Assembly (NCBI GenBank): GCA_025964935.1
Contig: JAOPXW010000323.1
Location: 1-21,948 of the forward strand
Direction of reading: 5' to 3'
Source: Friedmanniella sp.
Lineage (GTDB): Bacteria > Actinomycetota > Actinomycetes > Propionibacteriales > Propionibacteriaceae
Length of the DNA: 21,948 nt
The notes beneath the pieces are model-generated. The model saw only the letters and a list, made by a program, of their open reading frames with translations, was not told the origin of the DNA and did no database searches. Positions 1 through 7,140 of the stretch are shown one piece after another. The translations under genes and the position numbers were made by a program. The first letter of the stretch is position 1. Each line of letters begins with the position of its first letter.

Positions 1-77
1 CTGCTGCACCGGACCACCGACAAGCATCATCCGGAACCGCGATGTCAAGCATCAAGCGGGGTCATGCATGCCACATG

Positions 78-151
78 TAGGGCGGGCGGGGCTCGAACCC
101 GCGACCCAGGGATTATGAGTCCCCTGCTCTAACCGGCTGAGCTACCGCCCC
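78..151 (-). tRNA. tRNA with CAU anticodon (elongator Met, or lysidine-type Ile2)
   Basis: The reverse strand folds into a complete 74-nt cloverleaf: a 7-bp acceptor stem, a D arm with the GGTTA loop element, a 5-bp anticodon stem around loop CTCATAA, a 5-nt variable loop, a T arm with a TTCGAGC loop, and discriminator A. The anticodon is CAU. It is not an initiator by acceptor pairing, since initiators have an unpaired 1-72. I cannot separate elongator tRNA-Met from tRNA-Ile2 (CAU, modified by TilS) by eye; Met is my default. The first acceptor pair is a G-U wobble, and the CCA end is not encoded. Confidence 0.93.
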
Positions 152-210
152 TCGACGGTCGGCGTACGGCTGAGGGTGCAGATCCACCCGACCCGTCGCG
201 ACCAGGCCCG

Positions 211-216
211 ATGATA
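211..216 (-). promoter_or_regulatory. possible -10 box of the CAU tRNA gene
   Basis: On the minus strand TATCAT matches five of six bases of the sigma-A -10 consensus. It would start transcription some 50 nt before the tRNA. No convincing -35 hexamer sits 16-18 bp upstream, so this rests on the -10 alone. It could equally be chance. Confidence 0.25.
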
Positions 217-248
217 GCCACCCGGAGCGCCCCGTCGTTCCCCACCGC

Positions 249-1466
249 TCAGCGGGCGGAGGTGACCGTCTCGCCGGGTGCCGGGGCTGCGGTCGACCGG
301 CCCAGCCTGCGGCGCTGGGCCGCGATGATGCCGGTGACGATCAGCGCCGTGCCCGAGACCGCGGTCACCGAGGCCAGGGCGTTGTCGCTGCCGGTCCACA
401 GCAGCTCCAGGTCCGCGCCGTGCGGCAGCCGGTTGAACGGCGAGGCCACCACCCAGCCCACGAAGAACCAGCCCTGGGCGGAGAACCAGCCGGGGAGCCG
501 GGCCTCCGGCGTACGGCGCTGCGCCAGGCTCATCGCCAGCGGCACGATCCACACGAAGTGGTGCAGCCACGACACCGGTGAGGCCAGCAGGCTGGCCAGC
601 CCGCACAGGTTGACGGCCATGGCGAGGTCGCCGAGTCGGTGCCACAGCACGCCCACCCAGACCCCGAGCAGGGCCACGACCCCCGACAGGGCCAGCCCCA
701 GCAGGGCCGCCCCGTGGCCGAGCCCGAGGACGCGGACGACGTCGGCCATCACGGACTGGTTCGTGTAGTAGATGAGGCTGTGGCCGAGTCCGGTGTCGCC
801 GTGGGCCAGCCGGGTCCAGAACGACAGCGACGGTCCCGGCACGATGACCGCGCTGAGTACGGTCACCGCCAGCCCCACCGCGACGGCGGTCACGGCGGCG
901 CGCCACCGGCGTACGGCGAGCAGGTAGACCACGAAGATGGCCGGGGTGAGCTTGATCGCGGCAGCCAGCGCGGTCAGGGTGCCCTGCGGGAGCACCCGAC
1001 GGGAGAAGACCCGCGGACCCGGCACCAGGTCCAGCACGACCAGCGCCACCAGGAAGATGCCCAGCTGACCGAAGGCGGAGGTCTGGATGACCGGTGCGGT
1101 CAGGTAGATCGCCCCGGTGCCGACCAGGCACAGCCGCCAGCCGTTCAGCCCGAAGCGGTGCAGCACGGCCAGCACCGCCAGCGCCCCGGCCACCGTCCAG
1201 GCGAGCTGGACGACGACCCGCGGCAGCAGGGCCAGCGGGGCGGCCAGCACCGCCGCGAACGGCGGGTAGAGGAACTGCAGCTGCCCGGGAAGGTTGTAGA
1301 AGTCCCCGCCCTGCAGCAGCACGGCCCCGGCCTTGCGGTAGACCTCCAGGTCGACCATGTTGGGCCGCCAGGGGAGGGCGCTGCCGCCGAAGGTGTTGGT
1401 CGCGGCGTCCAGGGACGCCAGGATCGGCAGCACGCAGATGGCGATGCCCCGGAGGACGCGCCTCAC
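249..1466 (-). CDS. GT87 (DUF2029) family membrane glycosyltransferase, mannosyltransferase-like
   Basis: A 405-residue polytopic membrane protein built of hydrophobic segments with short loops. After the first transmembrane segment lies a loop with D39 (NMVDLEVYRK), the position of the proposed catalytic Asp in GT87 enzymes. A YPP motif follows at residues 67-69, and an SPVSWLHHFVW motif lies near the C-terminus; both are typical of the family. GT87 members such as mycobacterial PimE transfer mannose from polyprenyl-phosphate-mannose on the outer face of the membrane. Donor and acceptor here are inferred, not seen. I chose the GTG at 1466 because it overlaps the stop of the HAD gene as GTGA; a longer reading to 1601 lies inside the HAD gene and has no family similarity. 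It is the last gene of a three-gene operon and likely translationally coupled. Confidence 0.87.
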   Translation of the reverse strand: MRRVLRGIAICVLPILASLDAATNTFGGSALPWRPNMVDLEVYRKAGAVLLQGGDFYNLPGQLQFLYPPFAAVLAAPLALLPRVVVQLAWTVAGALAVLAVLHRFGLNGWRLCLVGTGAIYLTAPVIQTSAFGQLGIFLVALVVLDLVPGPRVFSRRVLPQGTLTALAAAIKLTPAIFVVYLLAVRRWRAAVTAVAVGLAVTVLSAVIVPGPSLSFWTRLAHGDTGLGHSLIYYTNQSVMADVVRVLGLGHGAALLGLALSGVVALLGVWVGVLWHRLGDLAMAVNLCGLASLLASPVSWLHHFVWIVPLAMSLAQRRTPEARLPGWFSAQGWFFVGWVVASPFNRLPHGADLELLWTGSDNALASVTAVSGTALIVTGIIAAQRRRLGRSTAAPAPGETVTSAR

Positions 1467-2284
1467 CGGGCCGGCTCGAGCGAGAGCCAGTCGTGGATGG
1501 TCCGCCCCACCCCGGAGTGCGCGTTGCTCGGCACGACCGGGAAGTCCAGGGCCCGGAGGGCGGCGTGGGCGTTGGCCACCACGCGCGGCATGCCCACCCA
1601 CGACAGCATGTCGACGTCGTTGGGCATGTCCCCGAAGGCGGCGACGTCGGCGGCCTCCACCCCCAGCCGCGCGCAGCAGCGGGCCAGCATGCTGGCCTTG
1701 CTGACCCCCGGCGCGCTCAGCTCGACCAGCCCGACGTCGCGGGTGGCGGAGTGGGTGGCGGTCAGGGTGGTGCCGAGCAGATCCCGGACGCGGTCCAGCA
1801 GGTCGTCCGGCGCGATCTCGGCACTCTGCACCAGCACCTTGACGGGCTCGCAGCGCTGCACGATCTCGTGCACGGGGCCGGAGAAGATGGCCGGGTCGGT
1901 GCCGTCGTCGACCGCCCAGGTGCGGTACCCGGGCTCGTAGCCGAAACGGGTGCCGGACTCGAACGCGAACGTCACCCCCGGTACGGCGGACCGCACGCGG
2001 TGCACGGCCTCGAGGGCCAGCTCCGGGTCGACGCAGATGCGGTCCAGCACCGTACGGGTCTCGAGGTCGTAGAGAACGGCCCCGTTGCTGGCGATCACGG
2101 TCGGGTGAGCCCCGGGCAGGTCGCGCACCACGTCCAGCCAGCGGACCGGGCGGCCGGTCGCGAACAGCAGCGGGATCCCGGCCTGCTGGGCGGCGAGCAC
2201 CGCGGCCTCGTTGGCGGCGCTGACCGTGCCGTCGGGGGAGAGGAAGGTGCCGTCGAGGTCCGTGGCGATCAGCCGCGGGACCAT
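1463..2284 (-). CDS. Cof-type (HAD-IIB) sugar-phosphatase-like hydrolase
   Basis: A 273-residue HAD-superfamily protein. Motif I is DLDGTF with D9 and D11 as nucleophile and acid/base. FATGR in the N-terminal third is the start of the cap region, SKASML carries the motif III lysine, and AFGDMPNDVDML is motif IV with the metal-binding acids. The C2-type cap between motifs II and III and the total length fit the Cof/YidA group, which dephosphorylates sugar phosphates or other small metabolites in the cytoplasm. The substrate is not deducible. ATG at 2284 is preceded by GAGGG at good spacing. A GTG at 2296, overlapping the upstream stop, would add four residues and is the alternative. The stop overlaps the next gene's GTG by 4 bp. 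Confidence 0.9.
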   Translation of the reverse strand: MVPRLIATDLDGTFLSPDGTVSAANEAAVLAAQQAGIPLLFATGRPVRWLDVVRDLPGAHPTVIASNGAVLYDLETRTVLDRICVDPELALEAVHRVRSAVPGVTFAFESGTRFGYEPGYRTWAVDDGTDPAIFSGPVHEIVQRCEPVKVLVQSAEIAPDDLLDRVRDLLGTTLTATHSATRDVGLVELSAPGVSKASMLARCCARLGVEAADVAAFGDMPNDVDMLSWVGMPRVVANAHAALRALDFPVVPSNAHSGVGRTIHDWLSLEPAR

Positions 2285-2292
2285 CGGAGCCC

Positions 2293-3270
2293 TCACAGCT
2301 TCGAGCCCGGGGTCGGGCTGCCGGCGGCGGTGCCCGAGTCCGAGGGCGTCGGGGCGCCGCTCCCGGACTGGGTGCCCGAGGGCGACGGGGAGCCGGACCC
2401 CGACGGCGACGGCGAGCCGGACGCGGACGGCGACCCCGACTGCGGCGACGGCGAGCCGGACTGTGGCGACGGGGACCCCGACTGCGGGGACGGCGAGCTG
2501 GACGCGGGTGGCGGGCTGCCCGAAGAACCGGTGGGCGGCGGCGGGGCCTGCGGCGGCTGGTTGCGGAAGATCAGGATGGCGATCAGGACGGCCAGCGCGG
2601 CCAGCAGCAGCATCAGCAGCCACGAGACCAGGATGGTGCGCCAGCCCGCGCGGTCGTAGCGGCCGGGCCACGGCAGCGGCCACAGCCGGGCCAGGCCCGG
2701 CTTCACCCTGTCGACCCAGTAGTGCTCGTAGTCGGGGCCGGCCGGGGTGCCCTGCGGCGGGAGCGTGGCGAGCTGGATCTGGTCGAGCATGTCGGCCGCC
2801 TCGGCCGCGGCGGCCGGGGTGCCGTCGTAGCTGAGGGCCGCCCAGGGGGCGACCGGGCGGTCGTCCGGGGTCACCGGGCCGGCGCCCTCGCCGCGGAACC
2901 GACGGCCGAGGCGCCCGGTGTCCTGACCCGGGCCGCCGCGGCCGAGCACCCGGTCGATGTGCAGCGCGTTCACGAGCCCGGCCAGCCGGTCCCGGGCCGC
3001 CGCGTCCGCGGCCGCCCCCTCCGACAGCAGCAGGACGAGGGTGGGGACGTTGTCGGCGCTGTGGGCGGTGTACGCCACCCCCGCGGGTGTCGCGACCAGC
3101 CGGGCGTCGAGCCAGAACTCGTCGATCCGGGGCGGGTCGTCGGAGTGCAGCGGAGTGACCGGCGCCCAGGTCGTCTCGCGGGGGTCGGTCGGGGTGCCGA
3201 AGACCTCGTCGACCTCGGAGGGGCCGACCGGCTGGTCCGGGCCGCCGGGGGGTGGCTCAGGCGTCGACAT
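2293..3270 (-). CDS. hypothetical single-pass membrane protein with extracytoplasmic Ser/Pro-rich tail
   Basis: 325 residues in three parts. There is a soluble N-terminal region of about 210 residues, one transmembrane helix at about 212-235 preceded by basic residues, and a low-complexity tail at 237-325 rich in Ser, Pro, Gly and Gln, including three tandem SPSPQSG units. I do not recognise a named family. The positive-inside rule puts the N-terminal region in the cytoplasm and the tail outside, which suits a wall-spanning linker. The N-terminal region has a weak look of a degenerate protein-kinase N-lobe and hinge (residues about 65-150), but no catalytic motifs are present. It is the first gene of the minus-strand operon with the HAD and GT87 genes and lies divergent from the MoxR operon, so a shared envelope role is possible but unproven. 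Confidence 0.75.
   Translation of the reverse strand: MSTPEPPPGGPDQPVGPSEVDEVFGTPTDPRETTWAPVTPLHSDDPPRIDEFWLDARLVATPAGVAYTAHSADNVPTLVLLLSEGAAADAAARDRLAGLVNALHIDRVLGRGGPGQDTGRLGRRFRGEGAGPVTPDDRPVAPWAALSYDGTPAAAAEAADMLDQIQLATLPPQGTPAGPDYEHYWVDRVKPGLARLWPLPWPGRYDRAGWRTILVSWLLMLLLAALAVLIAILIFRNQPPQAPPPPTGSSGSPPPASSSPSPQSGSPSPQSGSPSPQSGSPSASGSPSPSGSGSPSPSGTQSGSGAPTPSDSGTAAGSPTPGSKL
2426..2488 (-). repeat. three tandem 21-bp units coding for SPSPQSG repeats
   Basis: Three adjacent 21-nt units differ at a few positions only, mostly silent, and encode identical heptads in the Ser/Pro tail of the membrane protein. A partial fourth unit follows. Units in frame at this similarity suggest slippage or unequal exchange, so the copy number may vary between strains. 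Confidence 0.8.
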
Positions 3271-3589
3271 CGCTCCCTATCTGGTCACCGCCGAGGTCAC
3301 GCCTGCGGCGGACGGTCTGCCCCGAGCACCGAGGTGCGGGCGTGGGTGAGTCTATTCGCGATCTCGGGTCGGTCCGGCTGGTCGCCGCGGGTCGGCTTGG
3401 GCGGCTCCCTACGATGGGCAGCGAGGTCTGCGACAATTGGGCCGTCCGCGGCGGGGTTCGGACGGCTGAGTGTGCAGGTTCCCGGGACCCCTCGGGAGTG
3501 GTCCCCCGACCCGCCGAGCCGCGGTGTGGTCGAGTGGTCAGGGCGAGCAGGAGCGGCCCGGCTGACGACGACAACACAGGAGTGAATGC
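3271..3589. other. divergent intergenic region between the membrane-protein operon and the MoxR operon
   Basis: 319 bp with no credible gene. It must hold promoters for both directions. On the minus strand TAGACT (3349-3354) fits TANNNT and would give a leader of about 70 nt. On the plus strand TACGAT (3410-3415) fits, but I see no matching -35 for either. Just before the MoxR start, AGGAG at 3579-3583 is a clear ribosome site. I see no operator-like palindrome and no riboswitch-like fold. Confidence 0.55.
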
Positions 3590-5014
3590 GTGACTAGCCC
3601 GACCCACGGCCCGACCGGACAGTCCACGGGCGAGCCGCCGGCCACCTCCCGGGTGCACCCGGACGACTCCCGGGGCCACGCCTTCCCCGCCGGTCAGCAG
3701 CCGATCGGGCACGAGCAGGCCGCCAAGATGCTCAAGGACGCCATCGCCCAGGTGCAGCGGGTCATCGTCGGCCAGGACCACATGGTCGAGCAGCTGATGG
3801 TCGGGCTGCTGGCCAAGGGCCACATCCTGCTGGAGGGCGTCCCCGGGGTGGCCAAGACCCTGGCCGTCCGCAGCTTCGCCACCGTCGTGGGCGGGGATTT
3901 CGCCCGGATCCAGTTCACCCCCGACCTGGTCCCCTCCGACATCGTCGGCACCCGGATCTACAAGGCGAGCCAGGAAGGGTTCGACGTCGAGCTGGGCCCG
4001 GTCTTCGTCAACTTCGTGCTGGCCGACGAGATCAACCGGGCCCCGGCCAAGGTGCAGTCGGCCATGCTCGAGCTGATGGCGGAGAAGCAGGTCTCGATCG
4101 CCGGCAAGACCTACCCGGCCCCGATCCCCTTCATCGTCATCGCGACCCAGAACCCGGTGGAGTCCGAGGGCGTCTACCCGCTCCCCGAGGCGCAGCGCGA
4201 CCGCTTCCTGCTCAAGGTCGACGTGCCCTACCCGCGGGGCAACGAGGAGTTCGAGATCCTCCGGCGGATGAGTGTCGACCCGCCCAGTGCCCGGCCCGTG
4301 CTCAACCCGCGGCTGGTTCTGCATTTGCAGAAGCAGGCCGAGGACGTCTTCGTGCACAACCTGGTCGCGGAGTACATCGTGCGCCTCGTCCTGGCCACCC
4401 GGACGCCGGCGGAGTTCAACCTGCCCGACCTCACCTCGGTGATCCAGATCGGCTGCAGCCCCCGCGCCACCCTCGGCCTGGTGGCCGCCTCGCGTGCGCT
4501 GGCTCTCATCCACGGCCGCGACTACGTCCTGCCGACCGACGTCCAGGCCGTGGCCAAGGACGTGATGGCCCACCGCATCACGTTGGGCTTCGACGCCATC
4601 GCCGACAACATCACCCCGGCCCAGGTCGTGGAGCGCATCGTGGCCATGGTGCCCCCGCCCACCCCGGTGTGGCAGAACGGCCAGCAGCCCGCTCCGACCG
4701 CGGCCCGACCGGCTCAGCAGGCCGGCACCCAGCCCGGGACGCAGCCCGCCGGCCCCCCGTCGGGATCCCCGTTCCCCGCCCCGCAGGGGGTCCCGTACGG
4801 CTCCGGTCCGGCCGGCTCGGGTCAGTTCCCGCCGCCCCAGTACCCGGCCCCCCAGTCCCCGGCCCCCCAGTACCCGGCCCCGCCGTACCCCGCGCCCCAG
4901 CAGGCGACGCCCCCGTACCCGGCTCCCCCGTACCCGGCTCCCCAGTACCCGGCCCCCCAGGGTCAGTCCCGGCAGGGGGGCGCGGCCGCGCCCGACCAGC
5001 CGGACTTCCGCTGA
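3590..5014 (+). CDS. MoxR-family AAA+ ATPase with proline-rich C-terminal tail
   Basis: 474 residues. The AAA+ core (about 35-350) has Walker A GVPGVAKT at 83-90 (K89), Walker B LADE with D146 and E147, and sensor 1 in ATQNP with N188. This is the MoxR pattern, including the common A before the Walker lysine. MoxR ATPases remodel or activate protein complexes, often with VWA-domain partners. After about residue 354 comes a 120-residue tail of Pro, Ala, Gln, Gly and Tyr with repeated YPAPQ/YPAPP units, absent from the standard family and probably disordered. The GTG start is 7 nt after AGGAG. The gene heads a four-gene operon with DUF58 and two VWA genes, a classic MoxR arrangement. The client of this module is unknown. 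Confidence 0.95.
   Translation: MTSPTHGPTGQSTGEPPATSRVHPDDSRGHAFPAGQQPIGHEQAAKMLKDAIAQVQRVIVGQDHMVEQLMVGLLAKGHILLEGVPGVAKTLAVRSFATVVGGDFARIQFTPDLVPSDIVGTRIYKASQEGFDVELGPVFVNFVLADEINRAPAKVQSAMLELMAEKQVSIAGKTYPAPIPFIVIATQNPVESEGVYPLPEAQRDRFLLKVDVPYPRGNEEFEILRRMSVDPPSARPVLNPRLVLHLQKQAEDVFVHNLVAEYIVRLVLATRTPAEFNLPDLTSVIQIGCSPRATLGLVAASRALALIHGRDYVLPTDVQAVAKDVMAHRITLGFDAIADNITPAQVVERIVAMVPPPTPVWQNGQQPAPTAARPAQQAGTQPGTQPAGPPSGSPFPAPQGVPYGSGPAGSGQFPPPQYPAPQSPAPQYPAPPYPAPQQATPPYPAPPYPAPQYPAPQGQSRQGGAAAPDQPDFR
4838..4960 (+). repeat. imperfect repeats coding for YPAP[QP] units in the MoxR tail
   Basis: About eight short units of the form tacccggcccccc(ag) in frame, coding for YPAPQ, YPAPP and one SPAPQ unit. 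The C-rich strand asymmetry is strong. The units are shorter and less regular than a CRISPR or minisatellite array and are explained by the protein repeat. Confidence 0.75.
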
Positions 5015-5023
5015 GGCAGGTCG

Positions 5024-6160
5024 GTGTCCGCTCCGAGCTTCCCCCCGTCCCGCGTCCCGCCCGGTGGCTTCCCGTCGCCGGGGGCCGCCGGACCCTCCTT
5101 CCCGGCCCCCACGGGTCCGCCGGCGCGTTTCGCCGCGCCGCCGGACGACTCGGGGGCGGTCGGGTCGGTCCTGCAGACCCCGACCCGGGCCACCATCCCG
5201 CTCAACAAGCTGGCCCCCGAGGCGGCGTTGCGCCGGCTGGAGCTGACCATCGTGCGCCGGCTGGAGGGCTACCTGCAGGGTGACCACCTGGGCCTGCTTC
5301 CCGGCCCGGGCTCGGACGCCAACGACGCCCGGCTCTACATCGCCGGGGAGGACGACGTCCGCAAGATCGACTGGTCGGTGACCGCCCGGACGACCGTGCC
5401 GTACGTCCGCGACACCATGTCGGACCGCGAGCTGGAGGTCTGGGCGCTGCTCGACGTGACCCCGTCGATGAACTGGGGCACCGAGGGCGTGACCAAGCGC
5501 GACCTGGGGATCGCCGCGGTGGCCACCATCGGCTTCCTGAGCCAGAAGATGGGGGACCGCTTCGGCGGCTACATCATGCGCCCCGACACCCTGCGACGGC
5601 TGCCGGCCCGCTCGGGCCGCTCGGCGCTGTACGGGCTGCTCCGCACCATGCTGACCGAGCCGTTCGTCGCCGACCACGCCAGCGGCCCGATGACCCTGGC
5701 CGCCGGAGTGGAGCAGTTGTCCCGCACCCAGCGGCGCCGCGGGCTGCGGGTGGTGGTGTCGGACTTCCTGACCCCCGGTGACCACGAGCTCGACCCCAAC
5801 GTCGAGCCGGAGTGGGAGCGCAGCATGCGGCGGCTGGCCGTCCGCAACCAGGTGCTGGCCATCGAGGTGGTGGACCGGCGCGAGGTCGAGTTCCCCAACG
5901 TGGGCGACATGCTCATCCGCGACCCCGAGACCGACTTCGAGCGCTACGTCAACACCGCCGACCCCGACGCCCGAGCCCGGATGGACGCCGCGTCGGCCGC
6001 CCAGCGGGAACGAATCCGGCTGTCCCTTCGTCGTGCTGGTGTCGGGCACATCCAGCTGCGGACCGACCGCGACTGGGTGCAGGACATCGCCAGGTTCGTC
6101 CTGGCCTACCGACGGGTGGCGAGCATGCTGCACGCCCCACCCCAGGGGGTGACCAGATGA
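5024..6160 (+). CDS. DUF58-domain protein (MoxR operon partner)
   Basis: 378 residues. The first 60 or so are Pro/Gly/Ala-rich and probably disordered. The DUF58 core then shows DVRKIDWSVTAR (about 110-121), the hallmark of the family, and a VWA-like fold whose first metal-site stretch is DVTPSM at 144-149; a later VVVSDFL strand fits the second metal-site region. No transmembrane helix is evident, so it is probably cytoplasmic, unlike many DUF58 proteins that begin with two helices. The GTG start lies 9 nt after the MoxR stop. A start further in, near the DUF58 core, is possible but no better ribosome site is evident. Its stop overlaps the next ATG (ATGA), which implies coupled translation. 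Confidence 0.92.
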   Translation: MSAPSFPPSRVPPGGFPSPGAAGPSFPAPTGPPARFAAPPDDSGAVGSVLQTPTRATIPLNKLAPEAALRRLELTIVRRLEGYLQGDHLGLLPGPGSDANDARLYIAGEDDVRKIDWSVTARTTVPYVRDTMSDRELEVWALLDVTPSMNWGTEGVTKRDLGIAAVATIGFLSQKMGDRFGGYIMRPDTLRRLPARSGRSALYGLLRTMLTEPFVADHASGPMTLAAGVEQLSRTQRRRGLRVVVSDFLTPGDHELDPNVEPEWERSMRRLAVRNQVLAIEVVDRREVEFPNVGDMLIRDPETDFERYVNTADPDARARMDAASAAQRERIRLSLRRAGVGHIQLRTDRDWVQDIARFVLAYRRVASMLHAPPQGVTR

Positions 6161-7140
6161 CGCAGCCAGTCGGACTCGTGCCGCAGCTGGCCTTCCTGTC
6201 CCCGGACCGTCTGCTGATCCTGCTGGTCATCCCGCTGCTGGTGCTGGCGTACGTCCTCGCCAGCCGGCGCAAGAACCGCCGGGGGATGCGGTTCACCAAC
6301 ACCTCGATGCTGGACGTGGTCGTGCCGCGGCAGTCGCAGTGGCGCCGGCACGTGGCCGTCGCGCTCTCGCTGCTCAGCCTGATCACCCTGACCGCCGCGT
6401 TCGCGCGGCCCAAGACCGAGGTGCTGGTGCCCCGCGAGCGCGCCACCGTCGTGCTGGTCATCGACGCGTCGCTGTCCATGCAGGCGACCGACGTGGCGCC
6501 GACCCGGCTGGACGCGGCCAAGAAGGCCGCGGTGGACTTCGTGAAGCAGCTGCCGGAGAAGTACAACGTCGCGGTCGTCTCGATGGCGGGGGCGGCGGCC
6601 ATCCTGGTCCCGCCGACCACGGCGCACAACACCGTCGAGAACGCGATCCTCAGCATCCAGCTGCAGGAGTCGACCGCCATCGGGGAGGGCATCACCACCG
6701 CGCTGCGCGCCCTGCAGCAGGCGCCCAAGGACCCGGCCAACCCCGGTTCCGTCGCGCCGGGGGCCATCGTCCTCCTGAGCGACGGGTCCAACACCGCGGG
6801 CCGCGCCCCGCAGCAGGCGGCGACCGAGGCCAAGGCGGCCAAGGTGCCGATCTACACCATCGCGTACGGGACCGAGAACGGGTTCGTCGACCTGGACGGC
6901 AAGCGGCAGCCGGTCCCGGTGTCGCACGAGGAGATGCGTCAGATCGCCCAGCTGTCCGGTGGCCAGTACTTCGCCGCGGCCACCGCCGACCAGCTCAAGA
7001 CCGTGTACGAGAACATCGGCTCCGAGGTGGGCTACGAGAAGGCCGACCGCGAGGTCACGGCCCGTTTCGCCGGCTACGGCCTGGCCCTGGCCGTGCTCGC
7101 CGCCCTCGGTGCCATCTCCCTGGGAGCCCGGTGGCCATGA
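6157..7140 (+). CDS. VWA-domain membrane protein, BatA-like (first copy)
   Basis: 327 residues. Two N-terminal transmembrane segments (about 15-35 and 65-85) are followed by a VWA domain and a C-terminal helix just before the GARWP end. The metal-ion-dependent adhesion site is intact: DASLSM with D103, then T173 in STAIGEG and D209 in LLSDGS. This topology matches the BatA/BatB proteins that work with MoxR ATPases at the membrane. The ATG overlaps the DUF58 stop by 4 bp, and the stop overlaps the start of the second VWA gene. The real start is this ATG; longer readings upstream fall in the DUF58 gene. Substrate or partner is unknown. Confidence 0.95.
   Translation: MTQPVGLVPQLAFLSPDRLLILLVIPLLVLAYVLASRRKNRRGMRFTNTSMLDVVVPRQSQWRRHVAVALSLLSLITLTAAFARPKTEVLVPRERATVVLVIDASLSMQATDVAPTRLDAAKKAAVDFVKQLPEKYNVAVVSMAGAAAILVPPTTAHNTVENAILSIQLQESTAIGEGITTALRALQQAPKDPANPGSVAPGAIVLLSDGSNTAGRAPQQAATEAKAAKVPIYTIAYGTENGFVDLDGKRQPVPVSHEEMRQIAQLSGGQYFAAATADQLKTVYENIGSEVGYEKADREVTARFAGYGLALAVLAALGAISLGARWP

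Noticed and set aside
1..77. Integration site or mobile element beside the tRNA
   Set aside because: No integrase, no duplicated tRNA 3' end and no element genes are visible; the window edge limits what can be said.
1467..1601. Longer N-terminus for the GT87 protein
   Set aside because: The extra 45 codons lie within the HAD gene and have Arg/Pro/Gly-rich shadow composition; the GTGA overlap start at 1466 fits the family.
639..2659. Plus-strand open frames across the GT87, HAD and tail-protein genes
   Set aside because: They overlap three genes with clear family motifs on the other strand and have Arg/Pro/Gly-dominated translations.
4838..4960. Repeat array that might be CRISPR-like
   Set aside because: Units are short, in frame, without unique spacers, and encode YPAP protein repeats.
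3257..6133. 958-codon open frame on the minus strand opposite the MoxR and DUF58 genes
   Set aside because: It is antisense to two well-supported genes with clear motifs. Its translation is rich in His, Gly, Arg, Asp and Val with no recognisable domain, the usual shadow of GC-rich coding DNA.
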